DNA of 64,000 nucleotides from Cyanobium sp. M30B3 (GTDB lineage: Bacteria; Cyanobacteriota; Cyanobacteriia; PCC-6307; Cyanobiaceae), in NCBI GenBank assembly GCA_018399015.1, contig CP073761.1, positions 2,666,001 through 2,730,000 of the forward strand, written 5' to 3'. Shown in pieces: positions 52,001 through 59,889 of this stretch. Below the pieces are notes generated by a model that did no database searches, was not told the origin of the DNA, and saw only the letters and a list, made by a program, of their open reading frames with translations. The translations under genes and the position numbers were made by a program. Each line of letters begins with the position of its first letter. The first letter of the stretch is position 1.

Positions 52001-53994
52001 GTCGAGCTATCCATCGCCGCCTTGGCCTCGACGCTCCCCTGCAGCGCTGGCCTCTGGAGCAGGCCGATGCCGTGATCACCTCCACAGCCGCCCTGGCCGA
52101 CGCCTGCCGGGGCGCCAGCGCAGCACTGGCAGACAAGCCCATCACCGTTCTGCCCAACCTGCCCTTACCGGAACTTCAGGGTCTTGCCAAACGCCTTGAA
52201 CATCAACCACCCCACCGACCCCAGCGCCTGGTGGTCAGTTCCGGCACCCTCGCCCACAAGCAGATCTGGACGGAGCAGCTGGCTCCCGCCATCGCCCAGT
52301 TGCTGGCCGCCCACCCCGACCTGCGCCTCTCCCTGATCGGCCATCTCGAGCTCCCCGCCTGCCTGCAGCCCTTCTCCTGCCGCATCAGCTCCGTTCCCTA
52401 CACCGACTACGGCCACTACCTCCAGCAACTGGCGGAAGCCACCATCGCCCTGGTGCCGCTCGAATCGCACCCCACCACCCACTGCAAGAGCGCCATCAAG
52501 TGGATGGAGGCCAGCCTGCTCGGCCTCGCCACCATCTGCTCACCGGTGCGCGCCTACACCGATGCCGCCACTCCAGACGAGCACCTGCTGCTGGCGGACG
52601 ATCAACAGGCCTGGGTTCGCCAGGTGGAACGTCTCCTCCACGATCCCGACCTGCTGCACAGGCTCAGCAGCCAGGCACGCGATCACGCCCACGCCTGCTT
52701 CAACGACCCCTTGGGTGACCAACTCTGGCTCGCCCAGCTCCAGCCCGCCAGCAACGACAACCTCCCACCAGCAGTCCGCCGTCAGAAGCTGCTGGTGATC
52801 AATGTCTTCTTTGCTCCCCAGAGTGTCGGTGGTGCCACCCGCGTCGCCCAGGACCAGGTACGGGAAATCCTCCACGACCACGCTGATGCCTACGACGTGA
52901 CCGTCCTCTGCATCGATCACGACCCCTGGCAGGACCTCACAGGCGACACCCTTCCCCTCGACATCTGGCACTGGCACGGTGCACGCATCGTCCGCCTGGC
53001 CGTTCCACCACGCTCCTGGGCCGACATCCAGGACGGTCGTGTCGAATCCTTCTGCAGGCAATGGTTCCAGGATGAATCGTTCGATCTCATCCACTGCCAC
53101 TGCTGCCAGGTGCTCACCGCCTCGCCTCTTGTGGTGGCCAGGCAGCTCGGCATTCCCTACCTCATCACCCTTCACGATGGCTGGTGGCTCAGCCCTGAGC
53201 TCTTCCTCGTGAGCCCCGCAGGCCGACCCATCGACCCCGCCAAGCCCTTTGATCACATCGATGGCGTTCCCACGGCAGAAGAAAAATCTGTCGCCCTCGA
53301 AAGACGCAGCATTCTCTCAGGAATTCTGCAGGGCGCCCAACAGCGACTGGCAGTATCGGATCCATTCCGAAAGGTATATGAAAAGGCCGGAATTTCCAAG
53401 GTCGGAGTGCGGGAGAATACATTCACTCCGATGCCTTCTCAACAACCACGGACGCCACGATCACCGGGAAGCCGAGTGCGCATTTGCCACATAGGGGGGA
53501 TGGCCATGCACAAGGGCTTCCAGATACTACGCAAGGCCGTGCACCTATTGCCTCCCCAGCTCAACTTAGAACTAACCATCATCGATCATCGCCTGCAAGA
53601 GGACGATACATCCTACTCCTCAAGCTGGAATGGCTACCCAATTCATTTCATTCCGCCAATACCGATGGGTAAAATGGCGAACTTCTACGCCACGCAAGAC
53701 GCCTTAGTCGCACCTTCGATTTGGCCAGAGAGCTTCGGGCTCGTGACAAGGGAAGCACTTAGTGCTGGCCTATGCGTTGTTGCAACCAACACGGGGGCAC
53801 TCTCAGCAGGACTTGAAGGCAATCCCGATGCTTTCATTATTAATGAATGCAACCCAAGGGTGCTAGCACAAGAACTCGCCAATACACTTGTCAAGCTACC
53901 GAATATAAAACTGGCTTGCAAGGCCGTGGCAAACCAACCTGCCGAAGTGAAGGAGATGACTGAGCAAAGCCAAAGGCTAAGGCTAAGCAATTGA
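46090..53994 (+). CDS. giant four-module glycosyltransferase with internal duplication
   Basis: 2,634 residues, no membrane segment seen. Order: residues 1-290, unclear, with FDSQHYLNQRRQLD typical of large glycosyltransferases; 298-364, a beta-domain (GRVDGLDQQGLLKGWC ... GFAIPLDF); about 420-740, a helical region; then GT-B module A1 (about 756-1107), module B1 (about 1123-1495, FGLVTREAISAG), a second helical region, A2 (1866-2217) and B2 (2233 to end). A modules show KSAIKWMEASLLG; B modules show HVGGMASHKG and PSIWPESFGLVTREA. These fit the GT4 family (NDP-sugar transfer). Unit 2 lies exactly 3,330 bases after unit 1. Probably assembles a repeating surface glycan. Confidence 0.85.
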   Translation: MPIRRKLRTLLLSAAGPATNQNHLAEISTESATDTPSEIASQLCKRYRLTHLSSQQILQSLRVLTRGGWLWVITEQQLPNHETNSSPPFCLQTRPRLTRILESLNDPSRATSVFCPLLDVACRPQLQGPFDPGAHSLCNATPSILQHLNLAAAGQEPDGLLFIAYHVARQLRHWHQHPQEQESLLTRFARLDHHFHALISPHPCFDSQHYLNQRRQLDHVSAPGHYHPLLDYLRNCERTARFRYLEPVASFNPSLWEVRSAQNSPAQTAVLQAPLISYLSTMANAKDSCPISFPRLAGRVDGLDQQGLLKGWCHSPESGSPIELEVWLAGVRLGAGVAREDRPDVASRGLAMRECGFAIPLDFEALPLDLLPSLKGERWRIVSTDHRYSLGRGDWRLTPEDRGMVMDHLLLRSLAEQDLSCMKTWLSRDADAAVVASARYRIVEWVATGAMAGTWDTAAVLQAHQAALANPALLQGVEADSCCRAELLLLALDQLQRCWAQKPGNAQEIPPLSQDSRDPGQRSEDLAHQLAERCYFGPTSRERQAWDSQLRPLFNVVIATLLLRDNPPDLASSQPLMKALVRLSQEVFGDLQLATTLTNLLDRSQPNGDAAALRLQLRSGDALGVAIAHFHQRQAGLSPSLTPFDQALALLEVSKQSLITIQAALERLIPLIPAQQARTPRSSFSRRLLDQLGWHVNTLSAGLIDQFIALGLPKQQGLSLRQRSVALLTQISQALWCGDDGHSGCTALPRSTAAPLRWLLIGERSLPQCWLYRVEQKRQQLERSGAEVRCIDRAELDAWSSSQQIAWADAVLFCRTPATYAVIRALTFARHIGKQVLADVDDLVFSTDFPAPYITYGGSISRAIHRRLGLDAPLQRWPLEQADAVITSTAALADACRGASAALADKPITVLPNLPLPELQGLAKRLEHQPPHRPQRLVVSSGTLAHKQIWTEQLAPAIAQLLGAHTDLRLSLIGHLELPACLQPFSCRISSVPYTDYGHYLQQLAEATIALVPLESHPTTHCKSAIKWMEASLLGLATICSPVRAYTDAATPDEHLLLADDQQAWVRQVERLLHDPDLLHRLSSQARDHAHACFNDPLGDQLWLAQLQPASNDNLPPAVRRQKLLVINVFFAPQSVGGATRVAQDQVREILHDHADAYDVTVLCIDHDPWQDLTGDTLPLDIWHWHGARIVRLAVPPRSWADIQDGRVESFCRQWFQDESFDLIHCHCCQVLTASPLVVARQLGIPYLITLHDGWWLSPELFLVSPAGRPIDPAKPFDHIDGVPTAEEKSVALERRSILFDLLRQASHRLAVSKSFRQVYGQAGVPNIETNENTYTPMALGKERPLRQPEESLRLCHVGGMASHKGYHILRQAAHILPADLRLTFTVIDHHLQEDDPPYTSTWNTYPVRFIPPVPMAEMANFYSSQDILVAPSIWPESFGLVTREAISAGLWVIASDIGALAEPIKDGINGNSLRPNDVEELAAAILDVHQRGINHDQISSQPISVAPTAPSGPPKSRITRFYKPSTTHKLLGEKLQSSRRRKARSADSRYRMVAWCAANAMAGHWDMGVVELAQQTTRNNPSQQQSSEAEGCSRAELLLLALGQLLQCWDSDRIHTILATPPSDLVNPSQRCQILADQLAERCYFGPSARERQCWDAQVRPLFNVVIATLLLQTDPPDVTPTRPILNSLVTLSQEVFGDLQLATTLTNLLDRSQPNGDAASLRLQLRSGDALGVAIAHFHQRQAGLSPSLTPFDQALALLEVSKQSLITIQAALERLIPLVPAQQARTPRSSFSRRLLDQLGWHVNTLSAGLIDQFIALGLPKQQGLSLRQRSVALLTQISQALWCGDDGHSGCTALPRSTAAPLRWLLIGERSLPQCWLYRVEQKRQQLERSGAEVRCIDRSELDAWSSSQQIAWADAVLFCRTPATYGVIRALTFARHIGKQVLADVDDLVFSTDFPAPYITYGGSISRAIHRRLGLDAPLQRWPLEQADAVITSTAALADACRGASAALADKPITVLPNLPLPELQGLAKRLEHQPPHRPQRLVVSSGTLAHKQIWTEQLAPAIAQLLAAHPDLRLSLIGHLELPACLQPFSCRISSVPYTDYGHYLQQLAEATIALVPLESHPTTHCKSAIKWMEASLLGLATICSPVRAYTDAATPDEHLLLADDQQAWVRQVERLLHDPDLLHRLSSQARDHAHACFNDPLGDQLWLAQLQPASNDNLPPAVRRQKLLVINVFFAPQSVGGATRVAQDQVREILHDHADAYDVTVLCIDHDPWQDLTGDTLPLDIWHWHGARIVRLAVPPRSWADIQDGRVESFCRQWFQDESFDLIHCHCCQVLTASPLVVARQLGIPYLITLHDGWWLSPELFLVSPAGRPIDPAKPFDHIDGVPTAEEKSVALERRSILSGILQGAQQRLAVSDPFRKVYEKAGISKVGVRENTFTPMPSQQPRTPRSPGSRVRICHIGGMAMHKGFQILRKAVHLLPPQLNLELTIIDHRLQEDDTSYSSSWNGYPIHFIPPIPMGKMANFYATQDALVAPSIWPESFGLVTREALSAGLCVVATNTGALSAGLEGNPDAFIINECNPRVLAQELANTLVKLPNIKLACKAVANQPAEVKEMTEQSQRLRLSN
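47836..49985 (+). repeat. homogenised repeat unit, copy 1
   Basis: 2,150 bases inside the giant glycosyltransferase gene (codons about 583-1299), nearly identical to 51166-53315 at a constant offset of 3,330 bases. I counted about 22 single-base differences by eye, most of them silent. Sequence on both sides aligns at the same offset as protein but is clearly diverged in DNA. Confidence 0.9.
51166..53315 (+). repeat. homogenised repeat unit, copy 2
   Basis: Second copy (codons about 1693-2409) of the block at 47836-49985. It covers the end of the helical region, all of module A and the N-terminal half of module B. The acceptor-type half of B (LFDLLRQ in copy 1, LSGILQG in copy 2) begins right at the boundary. 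Confidence 0.9.
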
Positions 53995-54133
53995 GAGCTT
54001 TGACGGTTCCAGGCAGGCCAAGAAGGCTAAGCAACTATGCAATGCACGAATTATGGCATGAATCGTGCGGGATTCTGGCATGTTAGCATTCGCCCATGAC
54101 CATCTCAAGACCCGACCGCTACACATTGAAGCA

Positions 54134-54913
54134 ATGAACATTGATTTTATAATTTGTGGAGTTGAGCATAGCGGTACAACACTTGCCTCAGATTTATTCC
54201 GGCAGATTCCAGGCTGCGACTCTGGCTTTGAGTGCGGTGTTCTACTCGCGGACAGCCCCCAGGCATTCAAAGGAATGAACCCTTTTTACAACAACATGAA
54301 GGGAGGATGGAGGCTAACCGATAGGGCCCTCGAATCCGCATGCGCAAAGGAAACATTCGACGAGTTCTACGAGTGCATTTACAAGGATTCAGAACTTGTT
54401 CAGGGCTCAAGGATCAAGTTTGACAAGACACCACGCTATATAACAAAAATACAAAGCATCCGCCAGAAATGCGATGCCCCCGTTATTGCAATGACGAAGA
54501 GCATTGAAGGTATTGCATGGTCAGACTACAAGAGATCTGCCTTTTTCAAAAGCTCTGATTTGCATTCGTTTATCGATCAATGGATCACTCCTAAGACGGG
54601 ATATCTTAAGAGCGCCCTAAAGGGATATAGGTTTGCGTCCAAAGATCCCTCATGCAAAATAATACACCTAGAAGATCTGGCCTTCCAAGCTCTCAATACA
54701 TGCAATCGCATGTTTGAGCATGCAAATCAAGTATTTGACCCGAGCTACTTTACTCTTGCAAACCAAAGATATGGACATACGCGAAGCAATTCCATCAATC
54801 TTTCGATAGCCACAGAGCACATGTCCACTGACGCGGAAGAACTTACGAGCATTGTATCTAGCAAGATGAGTGACTTAATCAAGGCATGGCCGAAGCCTCG
54901 CCACAGCAACTGA
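54134..54913 (+). CDS. sulfotransferase-like protein (type 1)
   Basis: 259 residues from ATG 54134; the frame also opens from GTG 54065 and ATG 54080. The P-loop-like 5' phosphosulfate-binding motif is GVEHSGTT at residues 9-16, near the N-terminus as in PAPS-dependent sulfotransferases. RIKFDKTPRYITKIQSIRQ resembles the Stf0/sulfotransferase-3 middle segment. It would transfer sulfate from PAPS to a sugar hydroxyl. AT-rich codon usage contrasts sharply with the upstream genes. Acceptor unknown. Confidence 0.65.
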   Translation: MNIDFIICGVEHSGTTLASDLFRQIPGCDSGFECGVLLADSPQAFKGMNPFYNNMKGGWRLTDRALESACAKETFDEFYECIYKDSELVQGSRIKFDKTPRYITKIQSIRQKCDAPVIAMTKSIEGIAWSDYKRSAFFKSSDLHSFIDQWITPKTGYLKSALKGYRFASKDPSCKIIHLEDLAFQALNTCNRMFEHANQVFDPSYFTLANQRYGHTRSNSINLSIATEHMSTDAEELTSIVSSKMSDLIKAWPKPRHSN

Positions 54914-54931
54914 ATTCACCACTTCTGAACA

Positions 54932-56032
54932 ATGGATACTACTCGGAAAGTCTGCATTGTCCAAATGGAGGCGGTACATGAAGAAATCATCCCTTCACTA
55001 ATACATGCCTTGAATTCAATACACATCAAGCCAGATATATACATCAATAGAGATTGCAAGCTGAGGCGAGGAGATATCTTCAAAGAGATCACTGGCCTTA
55101 ATGCTTGCATAAGTTATGTTCCTATCAACGGAAAGCCAGACTGGCAGAATCTTCAAAAACTTATCCAGAGCAAAAACTATAATGCCTGCCTATTTTCAAC
55201 ATATCAACGAAAAAGTATTCTCGATTTCTCGCTGGCCCTTGAGATTCCAGTGTTCGGCATTGTCCACAATGTTTCATTATTTATCGAAGCTTTCTTGACA
55301 TCAAGGCATGCAAAGCCAAAGCAGGATCAGATTCGAGGCATAATAACGCTTTCAGAACATGTATGTAGCACCCTGATCAGTGAATTCAAGTACGCGTCAG
55401 CGACTGACCTAATTACCAGCTGTATCAAGCCATACTTCTGGCAGGATATATCTCATATTGATATTGACGTGCCTAGACACAGTTCGACAACTTTTGTCAT
55501 ACCAGGTGGGGTCAACTTTGCGAATAGAGATTTTAAAGGCTTAATAGAAGCCATTAAAGAGATGCCTATCAGCAGCAGTCAAGTACATTTTATCGTAGCA
55601 GGTGGAGGACGAGATCGCAACAGTCTTGAAGCAACAGTCAAAGATTTGGGTCTGGATCAGTATTTTAGTTTTGCAGCACGAAACTCTCTGGGCTGGGTTG
55701 AATACAAAGACTATTATGAATGCATTTTATCTTCGACCTATGTGCTACCACTTACAAGCAACAAAGCATATCTAAGCACAAAGATCACCAGTGCGATACC
55801 AACATCTATCGGGTTTTGCAAGCCTTCGCTGATACCGGAAGAGCAGAAAGAGCTTTACAAGATACCGGCCTTCCCATTCCCAGGAGATGACCTTAGAGAA
55901 GCCATTATGAATGTTGTAAGTTGCGACGAAATGAAGTATCTCGAGACCAAGAATGATTTGAAGGAATTACTTAGCGAGCAGCTAAAGTCTAATGCCGAAT
56001 CGACATCGATCCTTTTGTCACACGCGACTTAG
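54932..56032 (+). CDS. GT4-like glycosyltransferase
   Basis: 366 residues. GT-B plan: the N-terminal half holds IPVFGIVHNVSLFIEAF, and the C-terminal half begins TTFVIPGGVNFANRDFKGLIEAI, with VHFIVAGGGRDRNSLEATVKDLGL and YYECILSSTYVLPLTSNKAY. This corresponds to a donor-binding domain, but the usual E-x7-E is weak. AT-rich. It lies 18 bases after the type 1 sulfotransferase and 3 bases before the next one, so the three are probably co-transcribed. Confidence 0.68.
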   Translation: MDTTRKVCIVQMEAVHEEIIPSLIHALNSIHIKPDIYINRDCKLRRGDIFKEITGLNACISYVPINGKPDWQNLQKLIQSKNYNACLFSTYQRKSILDFSLALEIPVFGIVHNVSLFIEAFLTSRHAKPKQDQIRGIITLSEHVCSTLISEFKYASATDLITSCIKPYFWQDISHIDIDVPRHSSTTFVIPGGVNFANRDFKGLIEAIKEMPISSSQVHFIVAGGGRDRNSLEATVKDLGLDQYFSFAARNSLGWVEYKDYYECILSSTYVLPLTSNKAYLSTKITSAIPTSIGFCKPSLIPEEQKELYKIPAFPFPGDDLREAIMNVVSCDEMKYLETKNDLKELLSEQLKSNAESTSILLSHAT

Positions 56033-56035
56033 AGC

Positions 56036-56755
56036 ATGCCATACATAAAAAGTTTAAATCTATTTCACGTCCACAACCCTCGTTGCGGTGGCACAACAAT
56101 AAATGCCGCATTGTCTCAGTCAGGCCACTTTCCAATCCCTAACATTTATGATTTATCTCCACGGCCCGATCTCTTTTACGGCAATACAGACTGCTACAAG
56201 GATGCAGATAGATATTCTATTCCAAAACTAGAGCTTGATCACTTGCCCATCTCGATGGTGCTATCTCGATTACAGTTAGATGATATTAAGTCCCTTATCT
56301 TTTTTTCAACGGTTAGGCATCCCTGGGATCGCTTCATGTCGGAATATAATAGGAAAAAGGCAACCAATGATAACAGACTTTTTTGCGCTCAGGACTCAAC
56401 GTTTGAAGATTTTCTGATTAAGTTCACAACCATTATTACAAACAAACGTGGTGCGCTGAAAAGCCAGTTCAATGCGTCTCACTTTTGGCCTCAGCACTAC
56501 TATGCTGGTTTCTCTCATCACGCTGACATCGATCAATATTGTATCTTACATCTTGAGAGATTAGAACTAGAGTGGTATAACCTGGAAAAAAAACTAGGGT
56601 TTATAGCCCCTTTGCCTGCAAGAAAAAACTCCTCAAAAATCTTTTCAAACGAATCTATGATCACTGAAATGGATTTTAAAAGCAAACACCCTAAGGAATA
56701 CTCAGTTTATAGAGATTACTACGAGCTTGACTACAAGTTATTCAATTACCAATAA
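56036..56755 (+). CDS. sulfotransferase family 2-like protein (type 2)
   Basis: 239 residues. HNPRCGGTT at about residues 13-21 matches the PKxGGTS-type 5'-PSB loop of membrane-type carbohydrate sulfotransferases. FFSTVRHPWDRFMSEYNRKK (about 90-110) fits the 3'-PB motif with its conserved R-x-P-W-R/D-R. No transmembrane helix. The last 14 bases overlap the convergent GT2 gene. AT-rich. Confidence 0.75.
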   Translation: MPYIKSLNLFHVHNPRCGGTTINAALSQSGHFPIPNIYDLSPRPDLFYGNTDCYKDADRYSIPKLELDHLPISMVLSRLQLDDIKSLIFFSTVRHPWDRFMSEYNRKKATNDNRLFCAQDSTFEDFLIKFTTIITNKRGALKSQFNASHFWPQHYYAGFSHHADIDQYCILHLERLELEWYNLEKKLGFIAPLPARKNSSKIFSNESMITEMDFKSKHPKEYSVYRDYYELDYKLFNYQ

Positions 56756-57503
56756 TTGGAATAGCGCCCCATTTAGTTTCAAAGTACTTCTGGGCTTCTA
56801 ACTTTTTCAAGCCAGCCTCTCTCTTCTGCGAACCCGTCTGATAACTTCCTGGGTAGTGCTCGAACACAGAACATGGATTGGCATAGATTTTTAGTTGTTG
56901 ATTATAGCATTGAAAAAAGAAGTCAAAGAGTTCCATAAAGAATTGGTACTCTGGATCAAAGCGGACCTTATTAAATATGCTTGACTTGACTAATAATGAC
57001 GCTTGGACATCATGGAGCTGAACAGGATGTGAGCGCTCTGCCCCTTTGAACCTATGCTTTTCAATACATAATTGATTTTTCCTTAATGATTCTAAATAGA
57101 CAAATCCAAGAGGTCTTTCGCTCTGTGTGTCATTTCGGTAGTCTATCCACCGGCCTGAACAAATGTCGATGGATTCATTGGCGTTCATCAACATTATCAT
57201 GTTTTCAATTGCATCCCTTCTGGCAACGAGGTCTTCATCAAGAAAGAGTATCTTGTCGCAACCTAAGGCTAATGCTTTGTCTGCGCCAATTTGGCGAGCC
57301 TCAGATGGTCCAGACCAGGGCGAGAAAAGCTGAGTACAGTGATATTTGATTGATATTTCTTCGTATTTTTGGAGGATCTGATCGTGGTGCGCCGGACTGG
57401 TATTGACTATAATAATACTGGAAAACAAGTCAAGGCTTAGAGAGCATAGCAATCGCTCTAGCTTTTCAGGTCTTCCGCAAACAGGGATACAAAGGGAAAT
57501 CAT
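56742..57503 (-). CDS. GT2-family glycosyltransferase
   Basis: 253 residues on the opposite strand. ISLCIPVCGRPEKLERLLCSL, SGPSEARQIGADKALAL and KILFLDEDLVARRDAI (DxD-type) define a GT-A domain. A later segment RSHPVQLHDVQASLLVKSSIF and FMELFDFFFQCYNQQLKIYANP fits the acceptor part. AT-rich like its neighbours. The inverted orientation inside the cluster suggests piecemeal assembly. Confidence 0.78.
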   Translation of the reverse strand: MISLCIPVCGRPEKLERLLCSLSLDLFSSIIIVNTSPAHHDQILQKYEEISIKYHCTQLFSPWSGPSEARQIGADKALALGCDKILFLDEDLVARRDAIENMIMLMNANESIDICSGRWIDYRNDTQSERPLGFVYLESLRKNQLCIEKHRFKGAERSHPVQLHDVQASLLVKSSIFNKVRFDPEYQFFMELFDFFFQCYNQQLKIYANPCSVFEHYPGSYQTGSQKREAGLKKLEAQKYFETKWGAIPIIGN

Positions 57504-57933
57504 TGCAGATGATAAAGGTGTTTCAGAAGGAATAGAAGATCCGAGAGCAAGTACAGAGTCCTTTACGTTCTACCATTGAACCCCAAAATGGTTAAACAAA
57601 CAGAAGCTTAACAGCGGACTCATGCCAGAATAACAGGTGATGCTCATTTTATCGAATCCTAGCAGTCATAGGCGAATGAAGCGGCGTATTCTTCAAAAGA
57701 TAGGAGTATAGATATACGCAGAGAAGCAGGATAAGCAATCCTGAATTGACAATAGAGGCTAATCGTACAGGCAGCCACCAGGTTCTTCCTTCGTCGCCAC
57801 GATATTGATTAAGGCTTTGATTCCGATAAGAAAGGAACTCTTGTAAAGCCAGGCGATCTCAAGCAATGGGTTTCGAGGGCGTGACAAAGTCGCCTTAAAT
57901 GCTATCCTAGAGCGAACAAGGACAAAAATCAAC
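57504..57933. other. AT-rich gap without recognisable gene
   Basis: 430 bases between the minus-strand GT2 gene and the next sulfotransferase. Both flanking genes are read outward from it, so it must hold two promoters. I see no conserved frame; a 78-codon minus-strand frame at its right edge is antisense to the next gene. It may include decayed sequence. Confidence 0.4.
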
Positions 57934-58734
57934 ATGATGTATTGCAAGATATTTGGGGAAAGAAATACGGGGACAAACTTTTTAACTCGATTCATTAGGC
58001 TAAATACTGACTTAGAATATATAGATAGTCAGTCGATTCGAAAGTCAGTTCAGAAAAGAGATGCAATTATACGCAACTGCATTCAAGAAAATTTGATCCC
58101 AGTGGCAGCTCCCATCATAAATCAGTACTTGGCTCCATTGGTGCTAGACCGCTTGATCGATGAGCAACGCGAGGATGAGTTCGAGACTACTTTTGGCTGG
58201 AAACATGCAAGAGTTTTAAAAGATAGAATCATGAAGTCACCGCGATATTCAGATACACTATTTGTCTGTCTTATCCGAAATCCGTGGCGATTCATATCGG
58301 CATTGCATAAACGGCCCTACAATCTCTTCCCAAAAGTAAAGTGTACTTTGGAACAGTTTATTACAATGCCATGTCTGGCAAACCAGCGAGATGCCCTTGA
58401 TGATCTTCTCGTAATCAACCCTGTTGATTTCTGGAATCAAAAAGTCAATTCATATTTTAGCTTTGCCGATGCGAGCAATCAAGTTCTCATTATATACTAC
58501 GAACAACTAGTAGCAGATCCCGAATTGTTCACGGATCAGCTTCGTACTTTCTGCAGTGTTTCTGATAAGTTGGTGATTCCCAGTAATTCGACTAAAGGAG
58601 ACCCTCAGACATTTGACGACTACAGACGAGAAGCCCAAAACTATGATGCAAGAAAGATATTAGGCGATCGAGCATATACAATGATCCAGGAAAGATTAGA
58701 CAATAAGGTTCTGGCAAAAACACTTTATAGCTAA
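57934..58734 (+). CDS. sulfotransferase-like protein (type 3)
   Basis: 266 residues. FGERNTGTNFL at residues 7-17 is a variant 5'-PSB loop (GERNxGTN) seen in a distinct group of sulfotransferase-like proteins, and LFVCLIRNPWRFISALHKRPYN is a good 3'-PB-type strand-helix. TFGWKHARVL between them fits the same group. No membrane segment. AT-rich. The acceptor is unknown, and the sulfate-transfer activity is inferred from the fold signatures alone. Confidence 0.65.
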   Translation: MMYCKIFGERNTGTNFLTRFIRLNTDLEYIDSQSIRKSVQKRDAIIRNCIQENLIPVAAPIINQYLAPLVLDRLIDEQREDEFETTFGWKHARVLKDRIMKSPRYSDTLFVCLIRNPWRFISALHKRPYNLFPKVKCTLEQFITMPCLANQRDALDDLLVINPVDFWNQKVNSYFSFADASNQVLIIYYEQLVADPELFTDQLRTFCSVSDKLVIPSNSTKGDPQTFDDYRREAQNYDARKILGDRAYTMIQERLDNKVLAKTLYS

Positions 58735-58997
58735 GCTGACCTACGCCCAAACCTTCTCTGGGCACCCCTGCAGACCTTGTATTAGTTTCTATATGCTGAT
58801 TGGTGATCCTTGGTCTTAAGACATGCGAGCAAGAATGCAATCGGGGTATTAGCGTGCTCCTTGAACTTACCTTGCGCTAAGTCAATTCCGAATACAAACT
58901 CCCTCAGGCCTTCAAAAATAAATGAATGAAATTCACCCGGTCAAGAAAAGTTTGGAAGTTCTGATTGCGCAGCACTCTCGCACTGTCTACCTAGGCG

Positions 58998-59846
58998 ATG
59001 ACACATTGCAACCCTAAGCACCTGCTAAGCTGCTGGTACCAATTCGATGCAGTCGCTAATCACATGGACCCTACTAGATCTGACGAGTTCATACATGTCA
59101 AGCAGCACCATGGTCAGGATGGTCGGACAGATTCGATGCCGATTCAATATTCTGAGAGTATTATGCTGATGCGCCAGGATTCCCCAGTTACTATAATTGC
59201 ATTTGCAGGAATCTCTCAGGCATTTGGCGGCATTCCCCCTTTCAACTTTGTACGAGCTCTGGGCAATGCTAAAGCAAATATCATTTTTGTCCGTGATCCA
59301 AATAACAAGTGGTTTGGGAACCCTATACCCGACCTGGGAGATAGCACGTTAGAAATGGCTGCAAACTTGCGACTGATAGTTAACGAGCTTAACACCAATC
59401 AACTCTGCCTCATGGGCATTTCCTCAGGGGCTTTTGCTGCTCTTATGTTTGCCGCATTAATAGAAGACCCATGTCGAGTGCTTGCCTTCAGTCCACAAAC
59501 CTGCATCCGGCCAAGTTTCCTAAACATGATCGGTGATTCACGATATAATCAAAAACTGCACGGAAGAAGAGACAGCGAAGTGCAAGACGTACTGCCCCTC
59601 CTTGAAACAGCTATCAACATAGAAAAAATACATGCTATTTTGGGAAAGCAGGATCCTCTTGACGTCCACCACATTCAACGACTATCAGACTTGCCGAACG
59701 TAGTCACTCATATAATCGAATGTGGGCATAACACAGCCGGTTACTTAAAGAAGAGACGATTACTGCAATCCGCAATAGACAGGTTTATTCATTGTGATGA
59801 TCAGGGCTTCAGTACCATGCTTTATGAAGAGATCACAATCCTATAA
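58998..59846 (+). CDS. alpha/beta-hydrolase-like protein
   Basis: 282 residues from ATG 58998; ATG 59064 and 59136 are possible and the first 46 residues look unconserved. The core has VTIIAFAGISQAFGGIPPFN, the nucleophile elbow GISSGAFAALMFAAL with Ser, and the late IIECGHNTAGYL with the likely catalytic His. Similar hydrolases occur in capsule and O-antigen loci, where they may act as deacetylases or esterases; that role is inference. Its 3' end runs toward the next sulfotransferase with only a 43-base gap. Confidence 0.65.
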   Translation: MTHCNPKHLLSCWYQFDAVANHMDPTRSDEFIHVKQHHGQDGRTDSMPIQYSESIMLMRQDSPVTIIAFAGISQAFGGIPPFNFVRALGNAKANIIFVRDPNNKWFGNPIPDLGDSTLEMAANLRLIVNELNTNQLCLMGISSGAFAALMFAALIEDPCRVLAFSPQTCIRPSFLNMIGDSRYNQKLHGRRDSEVQDVLPLLETAINIEKIHAILGKQDPLDVHHIQRLSDLPNVVTHIIECGHNTAGYLKKRRLLQSAIDRFIHCDDQGFSTMLYEEITIL

Positions 59847-59889
59847 GTTCAACAGTTTTTTCGCCCTACGCTTTCCAATTATCCAAGTT

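Noticed and set aside
47836-53315. Large repeat as an insertion sequence or CRISPR-like array
   Set aside because: The repeats are in-frame parts of one coding sequence, with no transposase, no inverted ends and no short spacers.
57759-57995. 78-codon minus-strand frame with a hydrophobic stretch
   Set aside because: Partly antisense to the sulfotransferase start, no ribosome site, no similarity.
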